A DNA stretch of 19,235 nucleotides, from contig JAFGPH010000191.1 in the NCBI GenBank assembly GCA_016926135.1, positions 1-19,235 of the forward strand. Direction: 5' to 3'. Positions 6,439 to 14,051 of this stretch are shown piece after piece (the stretch's first letter is position 1; every line of letters begins with the position of its first letter). The notes beneath the pieces are model-generated. The model saw nothing but the letters and a program-made list of their open reading frames with translations, was not told the origin of the DNA and did no database searches. Origin of the DNA: Deltaproteobacteria bacterium (GTDB taxonomy: Bacteria > Desulfobacterota > DSM-4660 > Desulfatiglandales > HGW-15). The translations under genes were made by a program, and so were the position numbers.

Positions 6439-7628
6439 GGTCTCCCCATGTTTTCCCAGATCATGGAATAGCCTTGTCCCCTCCCCACGCACATGGTGGT
6501 CAGGCCGTAGCGTGCATCCCCGTTTTCCCTGAAGAGGTTCATCAGGAAAGTCACCAGTCGCGGTCCGGAAGCCGCCAGGGGATGTCCGAACGCCAGCGAA
6601 CCTCCCCAGATGTTGACACGGGGATCATCCTCACGCAAGCCCAATCTGTCCAGGCAGTAAAGGGCCTGGACCGCAAAGGCCTCGTTCATTTCAACGATGT
6701 CCAGATCATCCATGCCCAATCCAGCCTTGTCCAGGGCCTTCAGGGTGGCGGGAACAGGCGCTGTGCCCATGATCGTGGGATCGACCGCGGCCACGGCAGA
6801 TGCGACCCAACGCATTGCGGGTTCAAGACCCATTGCTTGGGCCTTTTTCTCGCTCATCAACAAAACGACACCCGCTCCGTCATTGAGTCCCGAGGCATTG
6901 CCTGCCGTGACCCGCCCGTTTTCTCTGAAAGCCGTCTTGAGACCGGCCAGGGTTTCCATGCTGGTCTCAGGCCTGGGCTGCTGGTCCCGTTCGGCCAGGG
7001 TGCGTGTCCCATCAGCCAGTTCGACCTCAATGGGAATGATCATCTGTTTCATCTTGCCGGCCTGAATGGCCCGTTTCGCCTTTCCCTGTGATGAAACCGC
7101 GTATCGATCAGCCATTTCCCTGGTGAATTCCGGAAACCGGTCGTGGATATTCTCCGCCGTCAACCCCATGTTGAACGCGGCTGGCCCCCCCATCACCTCC
7201 TCGGCCCTGGGGTGGGGGTCCCGCATGAAGCCCATGGGCACATGGCCCATGTGCTCCACACCGCCGGCGATGAGACAGTCGGCCATGCCGGTGGCGATAG
7301 TCCCCACGGCGAAGGCAATGGCCGTCAGCCCGCTCGCGCACATGCGGTCAATGGAACAGCCCGGCACGTTCCAGCCCCAGCCGGCCAACATGGGAACGAT
7401 CCTGCCCAGCGTTCCCCCCTGCTCTTTCACCTGATTGGTGACCCCCCAGATGCTGTCCTCGATCATTTCCGGATGGATGTCGGGGTTCCTTTCAATCAGT
7501 GCCTTGAGAAGGGGAACCACCAGGTCGTCGGCCCTGGTTTTCCAGAATATACCCCTTTCTCCTGCCCGTCCAAAGGCCGTCCGAACACCGTCGACCACGA
7601 CCACATCCTCGATCCCCTTTGCCCTCAT
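6435..7628 (-). CDS. Acetyl-CoA acyltransferase (thiolase)
   Basis: This 397-residue thiolase should cleave 3-oxoacyl-CoA with CoA to release acetyl-CoA, the last step of beta-oxidation. The nucleophile is C97 in SIDRMCASGL. The NEAFA motif, H349 in LAFGHPLAASG and C380 in TTMCVGRGQG complete the active site. The final motif has R383 where most thiolases have glycine (CxGGGQG), a small departure. The length is normal. Start ATG 7628 has GGGGGAG three bases upstream and overlaps the original stop (TGA 7625-7627) of the broken thiolase before it. Its own stop overlaps the DUF362 start. A longer ORF start at 7691 lies inside the broken gene and is rejected. Confidence 0.94.
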   Translation of the reverse strand: MRAKGIEDVVVVDGVRTAFGRAGERGIFWKTRADDLVVPLLKALIERNPDIHPEMIEDSIWGVTNQVKEQGGTLGRIVPMLAGWGWNVPGCSIDRMCASGLTAIAFAVGTIATGMADCLIAGGVEHMGHVPMGFMRDPHPRAEEVMGGPAAFNMGLTAENIHDRFPEFTREMADRYAVSSQGKAKRAIQAGKMKQMIIPIEVELADGTRTLAERDQQPRPETSMETLAGLKTAFRENGRVTAGNASGLNDGAGVVLLMSEKKAQAMGLEPAMRWVASAVAAVDPTIMGTAPVPATLKALDKAGLGMDDLDIVEMNEAFAVQALYCLDRLGLREDDPRVNIWGGSLAFGHPLAASGPRLVTFLMNLFRENGDARYGLTTMCVGRGQGYSMIWENMGRP

Positions 7629-8082
7629 TCGCTCCCCCCTGATGGCTCTCGATGAAACACGGCGGCAATACCGAGACCGCCCCCGCCGCAAATGATTTCA
7701 AGGTGGCCATGGGCTTCAGGCCCATGGCCAGGGCCTTTTCCCTTGAGGTCACGACCACATCGGCCTCTGCCGACCGTATCATCATGGATGCGACACAGAC
7801 GGCGTGCAGCCCCAAACAACATCTGCTGTCCAGGGTGACGGCAGGAATGGAGTCAGGCCACCCTGCCCTGAGCAGGGCCATGCGGGCGATATTCACAGAC
7901 TCTCCATTCTGATAGGACTGTCCTAAGACAACGTGATCCACCGATTCCGGCGATACGCCGGCACGTTTCAGCGCCTCATCCAGGACCAGGGCCGCAAGAT
8001 CATAGGCCTGAACATCCCTGAGTGCTCCAATGTATCGGCCGACCGGTGTCCTTACTGCACCGACGATGACAGCCTCTTTCAT
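7625..8082 (-). pseudogene. Thiolase remnant with two internal deletions and a frame change
   Basis: The gene starts well: AGGAGAGGAGCA directly precedes ATG 8082, then comes a normal thiolase N-terminus with VRTPVGRY and the nucleophile region LDSRCCLGL (C88). After ADVVV (codons to about 7750) it jumps straight into a mid-protein thiolase segment, TSREKALAMGLKPMATLKS, skipping well over 100 residues. Around 7690-7704 a second junction changes frame. The other frame then reads CGGGGLGIAAVF (from 7690), the standard thiolase C-terminus, and ends at TGA 7625-7627. About 458 bp remain of a gene usually near 1.2 kb. The initial frame runs on out of frame to 7492, into the next thiolase. No functional thiolase can be made. 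Genuine decay and an assembly collapse are both possible. Confidence 0.87.
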
Positions 8083-8104
8083 TGCTCCTCTCCTCTGGGG
8101 TGGG

Positions 8105-9892
8105 TTAGAATGCCGCGTCCGGTATTTCCACGATTTCCCGTCCCCTGCGAAGGCATGTATCCAGACGGGCCATTGTGAGCGGCAGTGTGGTGCCCAAGAA
8201 GTATGTTGCCGCCATCACCTTGCCGGCATGGAAGACCCGGGCTTTGCCTTCATCGATTCCCCTCCGGGCAATCAATGCCATGTCCAGAAGACGCCATGCC
8301 ACCGTGACATCCCCGAAGCAGAGGAGGGCCGGAAAGGTGTAGGAGGCCCACTGAAGGGGATCGGAATTCATCTTCTCCGCCATTTCCAGGGCTACCTGCG
8401 TCAACCGCTGCACTGCCGTGCGCAAAACCTTCACTTCATTTCCGAGCTCTGGGTGGTCCTCGTGCTTTTGACAGAAATCCTCCAGCTCAAGCCTGAATGC
8501 ATGGAAGAATGCCCCCTGGCCCGTTCTCATCTTGCGACCCATCAGGTCAATGGACTGGATGCCGTTGGTGCCCTCGTAGAGAGACATGATTTTGGCATCC
8601 CTCAGATACTGCTCGATGGGATAGTCCTTCGTATAACCATAGCCCCCCAGGCACTGCAGCGCCGTCTCACACACCCTGAACCCCATGTGTGAGCAATAAC
8701 CCTTGATGATGGGCGTGATGAACTCCAGAAGGTTTCGGTAGTGAGACTTCTCCTGATCCTCGTCGGGAAGTTCCCAGGCAAGGTCTGACCAGAAGGCCCC
8801 CAAATAGATCATGGAGCGCATGCCCTCCACCATGGCTTTCATCCAGAGGAGCATGCGCCGCACATCGGGGTGGTCCAGGATGGGGACATCGGTGTGCTTC
8901 CTTCCCGCCACATCCCTTCCCTGGATCCGTTTCCTGGCATAGTCCAAGGCGCTGAGGTACGCAGTGCTTGCCAGCGTCATTCCGCTCACGCCGGTATTGA
9001 TACGGGCCGCATTCATCATCTGAAACATATAGGAAAGGCCCTTGTTCTTTTCCCCGCACAAAAATCCGACACAGCCGTCGTGAGAGCCGAAACTCAGTTC
9101 GCATGTGGGCGAGGCGTGCAGTCCGAGCTTTTCTTCCACCCGTTCGCACTGCACATCGTTTGGGTCTCCCAGCGTGGCGTCCCCATTGACCCTGATCTTG
9201 GGAACGACAAAGAGGGAAATACCCTTCACCCCCTCGGGGGCGCCGTCGATCCGGGCAAGCAGGAGATGGATGATATTGTCGGTCAGGTCATGGTCCCCCC
9301 AGGAGATGAATATCTTTGAGCCTTTGATTCGGTAATGATCCCCTTCCGGATAGGCCGTCGTCTGGGTATTTGCCAGATTTGATCCTGCATCGGGTTCGGT
9401 GAGACACATGGTGCCTGCCCATTCACCCCCATACATCCTCGCCACATAACGCCCTTTCAGATCTTCGGTTCCGAAACTCTCGATCAGATGGGCAGCGCCA
9501 TGGGTGAGACTTGGGGCCATATTGAAGGCCTGGCACGCCCCGTACATCAGGTCATTGACCACGATGCGCATCAGGTGGGGAAAACCCTGGCCGCCGTATG
9601 TGGTATTCCTGGCAATCCCGATCCACCCATCCTCCCCAAAGCGCTTGAACGCGTCCTTGAACTCCGGCGGGCAGGAGACCTTTCCCTTGTCAAACCTCAC
9701 TGCCCATTTTTCGCCGATTTCCTGCAGGGGGTCCACCAAATTCCTGGCCAGATGGATGGCCTCCGAAACCGCCAGATCGAGGGCTTTCTCATCCAGGTCT
9801 CTGTAGCGATCGAGACGGCAGAGTGACCCGTAATGGAGCTGATCCTTCAGGATGAAGAACAGATCCCTGGGATTGACCTTGAAGTGCGACAT
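8105..9892 (-). CDS. Acyl-CoA dehydrogenase, large (about 600 aa) form
   Basis: This 595-residue FAD enzyme should oxidise an acyl-CoA to a 2-enoyl-CoA and pass electrons to an electron-transfer flavoprotein. Domains in order are: an N-terminal extension (1-80), the alpha-helical N domain, the beta domain with CLTEPDAGSNL (163-173) and IKGSKIFISWGDH, then the C domain with YARKRIQGRDVAG (318-330) and ETALQCLGGYGYTKDYP (409-425). E440 in YEGTNGIQSIDLMGRK is the expected catalytic base. An additional C-terminal domain of about 130 residues puts it in the long subgroup that includes DmdC-like methylmercaptopropionyl-CoA dehydrogenases. Many members act on other acyl-CoAs, so the substrate is open. 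Start ATG 9892 has AGGAAG 12 nt upstream. It is followed, 22 bp on, by the broken thiolase. Confidence 0.93.
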   Translation of the reverse strand: MSHFKVNPRDLFFILKDQLHYGSLCRLDRYRDLDEKALDLAVSEAIHLARNLVDPLQEIGEKWAVRFDKGKVSCPPEFKDAFKRFGEDGWIGIARNTTYGGQGFPHLMRIVVNDLMYGACQAFNMAPSLTHGAAHLIESFGTEDLKGRYVARMYGGEWAGTMCLTEPDAGSNLANTQTTAYPEGDHYRIKGSKIFISWGDHDLTDNIIHLLLARIDGAPEGVKGISLFVVPKIRVNGDATLGDPNDVQCERVEEKLGLHASPTCELSFGSHDGCVGFLCGEKNKGLSYMFQMMNAARINTGVSGMTLASTAYLSALDYARKRIQGRDVAGRKHTDVPILDHPDVRRMLLWMKAMVEGMRSMIYLGAFWSDLAWELPDEDQEKSHYRNLLEFITPIIKGYCSHMGFRVCETALQCLGGYGYTKDYPIEQYLRDAKIMSLYEGTNGIQSIDLMGRKMRTGQGAFFHAFRLELEDFCQKHEDHPELGNEVKVLRTAVQRLTQVALEMAEKMNSDPLQWASYTFPALLCFGDVTVAWRLLDMALIARRGIDEGKARVFHAGKVMAATYFLGTTLPLTMARLDTCLRRGREIVEIPDAAF

Positions 9893-10012
9893 GGGGGTAT
9901 GAAACTTCCTTTCTGGTGTCGTGTTTCACAAATACCTTAACACATTTTGCATCCGTGAATGAAACCAACTCACCACCAAAGGGCCGTCGGGGGGCGGCCG
10001 TCCAGACCGCAA

Positions 10013-11134
10013 CTACTTTTGTTTCGCTTCCTTCTTCTGGGCGCAATGCAGATGCTCACCCTTGAGGAGCGCATCGAAGCATTGGTTGCAGGAGATGCAC
10101 CTGGCCCGATGTCGGTCATGGTTCCTCCACTCGTTGACGATTCCCGGCTCCCTGATGAAGGGCCGGGAAAGGGAGACAAAATCGGCATCCCCCTTCCGGA
10201 TCACTTCCTCCATGAGTGCAAAGGTCCTTAGGCCCCCCACCATCATGACCGGGGCGCTTGCCTTGCGCTTGATCTCTCTGCACCAGTCACGGAAATAGGC
10301 CTCGCCTTTTGATCGGTGAATGTGTGTGCGGAATTCCGAATTGGCATATCCCTCGCCTCTCAGCCCGGAGCTGATCTCCAGGGCATCAAAACCCCATTGG
10401 TCAAGGTGCGCTGCAGCCCGTTTTCCTTCGTGAAACTCCAGACCCCCTGGAAACCCGTCCTGAACCCCGATCTTCACAAGGACAGGGTAGTCATCACCCA
10501 CCTTCGCCCTTATGTTCCGGTATATTTCGCGGTGAAGGCGGAGGCGGTTCTCCAGGTTCCCGCCCCAACGGTCGGTCCTGCGGTTGGTTAAGGGAGATAG
10601 GAACTGGCTCAGGAGGTAGGCATGGGCCGCGTGCAGTTGTACCGCATCCAGGCCCGCCTCCCTGGCCCTTCCTGCGGCATCGCCGAAGGCCCGGACGATC
10701 TCCCGGATCTCCTCCTCGGTCATGGCCCGGTGTGGCGCATGGAAATAAGGATCATGACCGACGTGAGACGGCGCAAGGGCCTCCTTGCGTTTCGGGCTGT
10801 AGACCTTGGCCACTTCCCTTCCCGCGTGAAACAACTGCACAGCGATTTTTGCCCCTCCCTTGTGAACGGTCTCCGCCAGTTTTCTGAACCCCGGGATACA
10901 ATCTTCGCCCGCCAGGGAATTCTGCACGGGCGACATCTGACCGGAGACGTGCACATAGGTAATGCCCGTAATGATGAGCCCGACACCACCCCGGGCAAGG
11001 GCCTCATACAACCTGAGCTGTCCCTGGGATACGTAACCGTTTCTTTCTGCAAGGCCGTCATAGGTGGCGGACCTTACGAAACGGTTTCTCAAGGTCATGC
11101 CCTTGATCTGGACGGAATCGAAGAGGATGCTCAC
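10013..11134 (-). CDS. NADH:flavin oxidoreductase (old yellow enzyme type) with C-terminal Cys cluster
   Basis: This 373-residue protein is an FMN TIM barrel of the old yellow enzyme/2,4-dienoyl-CoA reductase group. Visible marks are LRNRFVRSAT near the N-terminus, VQLFHAGR (99-106), the HAAH active-site motif (168-171), LSPLTNRRTDRWGG (179-191) and VGGLRT...SLSRPFIREP. The C-terminus has C346-x2-C349-x2-C352-x11-C364, resembling the 4Fe-4S site of dienoyl-CoA reductase, though with one residue fewer between the second and third Cys. The FAD/NAD(P)H domain that follows in full-length dienoyl-CoA reductases is absent, so electrons must come from elsewhere. The start is GTG 11134, 22 bp after dctM, with no clear ribosome site. 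A role in reducing an enoyl- or dienoyl-CoA of the imported substrate is inference. Confidence 0.88.
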   Translation of the reverse strand: MSILFDSVQIKGMTLRNRFVRSATYDGLAERNGYVSQGQLRLYEALARGGVGLIITGITYVHVSGQMSPVQNSLAGEDCIPGFRKLAETVHKGGAKIAVQLFHAGREVAKVYSPKRKEALAPSHVGHDPYFHAPHRAMTEEEIREIVRAFGDAAGRAREAGLDAVQLHAAHAYLLSQFLSPLTNRRTDRWGGNLENRLRLHREIYRNIRAKVGDDYPVLVKIGVQDGFPGGLEFHEGKRAAAHLDQWGFDALEISSGLRGEGYANSEFRTHIHRSKGEAYFRDWCREIKRKASAPVMMVGGLRTFALMEEVIRKGDADFVSLSRPFIREPGIVNEWRNHDRHRARCISCNQCFDALLKGEHLHCAQKKEAKQK

Positions 11135-11159
11135 GGCAGAAAATCCATCACTGGCAAGC

Positions 11160-12479
11160 CTACTGGATCATGCGGCCCGGAAGCCACAGGACCAGTCCCG
11201 GAAACAGGATGACGATGAGTAAACCAATGCCCTGGAGGAGCACAAAGGGCATGACGGCACGATAGATCTCGCCCATGGTTGTACCCTCCGGAGCAATCGC
11301 TTTCATATAGAACAGGTTGAAGCCAAACGGTGGTGTGAGGTAGGCCATCTCCATGTTGACACAGAAGAGGACCCCGAACCACAAGGGATCGAACCCGAGC
11401 GTCTGGACAACGGGGAGAAACGCCGGAGTGCAGATCATGATGATACCCGCAGGGTCGAGAACGCAGCCGAGGACGAAAAAGCTCAACTGCATCATGGCCA
11501 GGATCGCATACCGTCCGCCGGGGATCTCCATCATCAGCCGGGTGAGGAGGCTCCCGGCCCCCGATCCCTGGTAAATGGCCGTGAAGCAGTATGCCCCGAT
11601 CAGTATCCAGATGATCATTCCGGTGAGCCTGGCCGTCCGCAAGACCGATTCCCTGATCAGTTCCCAGTTCAGCTTGCGGTAGACGGCGGCAGACACAATC
11701 GCCCCCAAAACGCCGAGTGCCGCTGCCTCCGAAGGGGTGCATACCCCAAAGTAGATCCCTCCCAGCACCAGCACGATGATTGCCGCAGGAAAAGCTACTG
11801 CCTTGAGGGAGGAGATCTTCTCCTTATGGGTGGCCCTTTCCTCAGCGGGAACGGGTGGCCCCAGTCTGGGATCACTCCAGCACCTGACGCCGATGTAGAG
11901 GATGAAGAACCCGGAAAGAACGAGACCCGGGAGTACTCCTCCCATGAATAGCCCGCCTATGGAGACGCCGGTCAAAACACCGTAAAGGATGAAAATCACG
12001 CTCGGGGGGATGAGAATCCCGAGCGCCCCTCCGGCAGCGATGGAACCCATCACGACTTTTTTGGAGTAATTGCGCTTGAGCATCTGAGGCAAGGCAATAA
12101 TGCCCATCGAAACCGTCGCCGCACCGCTGATTCCGGCCATAGCCGCGAAGATGGTGCAGATGATCACCGTTCCTATGGCAAGCCCTCCCGGTAGTGACCC
12201 CAGCCAGTTATGCATCATCGTGTACAGATCCTCGGCAACCCCGGATCTTTCCAGAATCATGGCCATCAAGACAAAGAGAGGAATGGCCACAAGGGTGAAC
12301 TTGCCCATGGCGGCATAACCCTGGGAAGACGCGATCATGAATCCGGAGGGGCCCCAGAGGATCAGGCAGCCGATCATACCCACCCCGCCCAGCACAAAGG
12401 CAAGGGGGAGACCCAGCGCCAGATACAAAAAGAGGCACCCAAAAAGAATCAGGGTGACCAGCAGCGGGCCGTCAGTCAA
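11160..12479 (-). CDS. dctM: TRAP transporter large permease (DctM)
   Basis: This 439-residue inner-membrane protein is the large subunit of a tripartite ATP-independent periplasmic transporter, which imports organic acids using an ion gradient. It is almost wholly hydrophobic, with about a dozen membrane segments. Family marks include IFAAMAGISGAATVSMG, GSIAAGGALGILIPPSVIFILYG, FGVCTPSEAAALG, LDPAGIIMICTPAFLP and the NMEMAYLTPPFGFNLFYMK loop. The start is a TTG at 12479 with GGGGG about six bases upstream; it overlaps the end of dctQ by 8 bp, so translation is coupled. It ends 25 bp before the old-yellow-enzyme gene. Substrate specificity lies in the DctP protein and cannot be read here. Confidence 0.93.
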   Translation of the reverse strand: MTDGPLLVTLILFGCLFLYLALGLPLAFVLGGVGMIGCLILWGPSGFMIASSQGYAAMGKFTLVAIPLFVLMAMILERSGVAEDLYTMMHNWLGSLPGGLAIGTVIICTIFAAMAGISGAATVSMGIIALPQMLKRNYSKKVVMGSIAAGGALGILIPPSVIFILYGVLTGVSIGGLFMGGVLPGLVLSGFFILYIGVRCWSDPRLGPPVPAEERATHKEKISSLKAVAFPAAIIVLVLGGIYFGVCTPSEAAALGVLGAIVSAAVYRKLNWELIRESVLRTARLTGMIIWILIGAYCFTAIYQGSGAGSLLTRLMMEIPGGRYAILAMMQLSFFVLGCVLDPAGIIMICTPAFLPVVQTLGFDPLWFGVLFCVNMEMAYLTPPFGFNLFYMKAIAPEGTTMGEIYRAVMPFVLLQGIGLLIVILFPGLVLWLPGRMIQ

Positions 12480-12975
12480 GTTTTTCCCCCGTAATCAAGG
12501 TGTAGACGTTCCGAACATACCCCGCCGCCCCCTGAAGAAAAAGGAGGGCGCCACCCACGGCCAGGGACAGTTTGACGGGATAGATCGGGCAGCCAAACGC
12601 AGTGGATTCGCGCTCTCCGATCATGAGAGAGTCCCAGCCTCGAATCCATCCCGTCCAGACGAGCACGCCGCACCAGAGAAAGAAGATCAGCCAGGTGAAC
12701 ACGCTCATCCCTGCCCTTGTGCGCGGTGAAAACCGGGAATAGACAATATCCACATTCACATGGGCCCCCTGCACCAGCGCATAGGCTCCTATCAGGGCAA
12801 CATAGATCCCATACAGAGCCAGGGATACTTCGTAAGCCCAGATGGTGGGCGTGCCGAATACATACCGGGCAATGACTTCATAGAGGATGACCCCGGTGAT
12901 CACAAGGACAAGGAAACTGGACATCCTACCCGTCCAGTTACTGATGCCGTCTATCAGCTTGAGGAGCGTTCTCAT
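12472..12975 (-). CDS. dctQ: TRAP transporter small permease (DctQ)
   Basis: This 167-residue protein has four predicted membrane helices (about 19-37, 50-70, 92-111 and 132-150). It carries the DctQ signatures VILYEVIARYVFGTPTIWAYEVSLALY and GAHVNVDIVYSRFSPR. It forms the membrane complex with DctM. ATG 12975 has AGGGGA five bases upstream, and the gene begins 9 bp after the dctP stop. Its final codons overlap the dctM TTG start. Confidence 0.93.
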   Translation of the reverse strand: MRTLLKLIDGISNWTGRMSSFLVLVITGVILYEVIARYVFGTPTIWAYEVSLALYGIYVALIGAYALVQGAHVNVDIVYSRFSPRTRAGMSVFTWLIFFLWCGVLVWTGWIRGWDSLMIGERESTAFGCPIYPVKLSLAVGGALLFLQGAAGYVRNVYTLITGEKLD

Positions 12976-12984
12976 GGGAATCCC

Positions 12985-14037
12985 CTAATTCACGTACCCC
13001 AGCCCTTTCAGGAACTCCTTCATCTTTCCGATCCATTCGGCGTTCGCAGGAGAGAGGGCGGCCGCCTCATCCCACGTTTTCATTGCCGCCTGCTGCATTG
13101 CCTTCTGGGCCTCGGCATCGAGCGTGGATACCTGAACCCCGAACTTGCTCTTCATCGTGTCAAGCGCCTTGGTCTCCTCCCGGATGTACTCATTGCTTCT
13201 CCGCCAGCAGCGTTCCCGGAGAGCCAGGTGAACGATCTTTTTGATCTCTGCAGGCAGTTCATCCCAGGCCTTCTTGCTGATCATAACGAGATCGGTCGCA
13301 GAAAATGCAAGGTTCGGCTGCACGTAGTACTTTGCCGGCTCGCACAATTTCATGGTCAGGGCGCCCGCGGCAGCGCCCCAGTGGGCGGCTTCAATTACGC
13401 CCGTGGAAAGGGCCGTGTAAATCTCCGCTCCGGGGACGAGGACCGGAGAGACTCCTACCATCTTCAGCATATCGGCAATCTTCCCGGACGATCTGGCCTT
13501 CAACCCTTTCAGGTCGGCCAGGGTCCTGACGGGTCTCTTGGACATCATCGCCGTGGGAAAGATCTTCTCCGTCCAATACATGATCCCTTTTCCGAGATGC
13601 TCTTTTCTCAGGGCATCCTCGAAACCCATGTGGAAGTGAAAGTACTCGGCCTCCCACAATTCCCTGAACGCCAAAGGGCACTGACCCGCCACAGCAGTCA
13701 GAGGCACATGACTGATCCAGTAAGTACTCCCGGTGCCGCCTTGAATCACGTTCTTTGCCCAGGCATCGAAGAGATCTTTAGTGGGAACGAAAGTGCCTGC
13801 CGGAAAGACCTCAATCAACAGTCGGCCATCGGTCAACGCAGTGATCTCCTCCTCTATGAATTTCTTAAAGGGAGCATAGGAAGCGCTTGCAGCCGGCCAG
13901 TGTGTCTGAAATCTCCACTTGATCACCTTGGGTGCTGCCTTTGTCTGGGCCTGGGCTGCACCGGCGAAGAAAAAGGCCGCGAAGCAGACCACGATCACCC
14001 CACAAGCCAACTCTTTCCATTTGACGGATCTCATCAT
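12985..14037 (-). CDS. dctP: TRAP transporter periplasmic substrate-binding protein (DctP)
   Basis: This 350-residue protein captures the substrate in the periplasm and hands it to DctQM. A signal peptide is clear: positive MMRSVKWK, a hydrophobic core to about residue 26, then cleavage after AQA at about residue 30. Family features include the KWRFQTHWP first strand, EVFPAGTF, a WTEKIFPTAMMS segment, VRTLADLKGLKARSSG, AEIYTALSTGVIEAAHWG and AWDELPAEIKKIV. ATG 14037 is preceded by an excellent AAAGGAGGAGGG. An upstream in-frame ATG at 14055 overlaps the acyl-CoA ligase stop (ATGA) and would add MKGGGN, which is encoded by the ribosome site itself, so it is less likely. Position directly after an acyl-CoA ligase suggests the ligand is a carboxylic acid that is then activated. 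Confidence 0.93.
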   Translation of the reverse strand: MMRSVKWKELACGVIVVCFAAFFFAGAAQAQTKAAPKVIKWRFQTHWPAASASYAPFKKFIEEEITALTDGRLLIEVFPAGTFVPTKDLFDAWAKNVIQGGTGSTYWISHVPLTAVAGQCPLAFRELWEAEYFHFHMGFEDALRKEHLGKGIMYWTEKIFPTAMMSKRPVRTLADLKGLKARSSGKIADMLKMVGVSPVLVPGAEIYTALSTGVIEAAHWGAAAGALTMKLCEPAKYYVQPNLAFSATDLVMISKKAWDELPAEIKKIVHLALRERCWRRSNEYIREETKALDTMKSKFGVQVSTLDAEAQKAMQQAAMKTWDEAAALSPANAEWIGKMKEFLKGLGYVN

Positions 14038-14051
14038 GTTCCCTCCTCCTT

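Noticed and set aside
5083..6471. 462-codon open frame on the + strand
   Set aside because: It lies antisense to the DUF362 gene, whose protein pattern, ribosome context and ATGA coupling are convincing. The translated + strand product shows no recognisable domain and is His/Gly/Pro-rich, as expected of a high-GC shadow.
9982..9999. GGCCG/CGGCC hairpin between the old-yellow-enzyme and acyl-CoA dehydrogenase genes
   Set aside because: It is only a 5-bp stem with an 8-nt loop and no T-run on either strand, so not called as a terminator.
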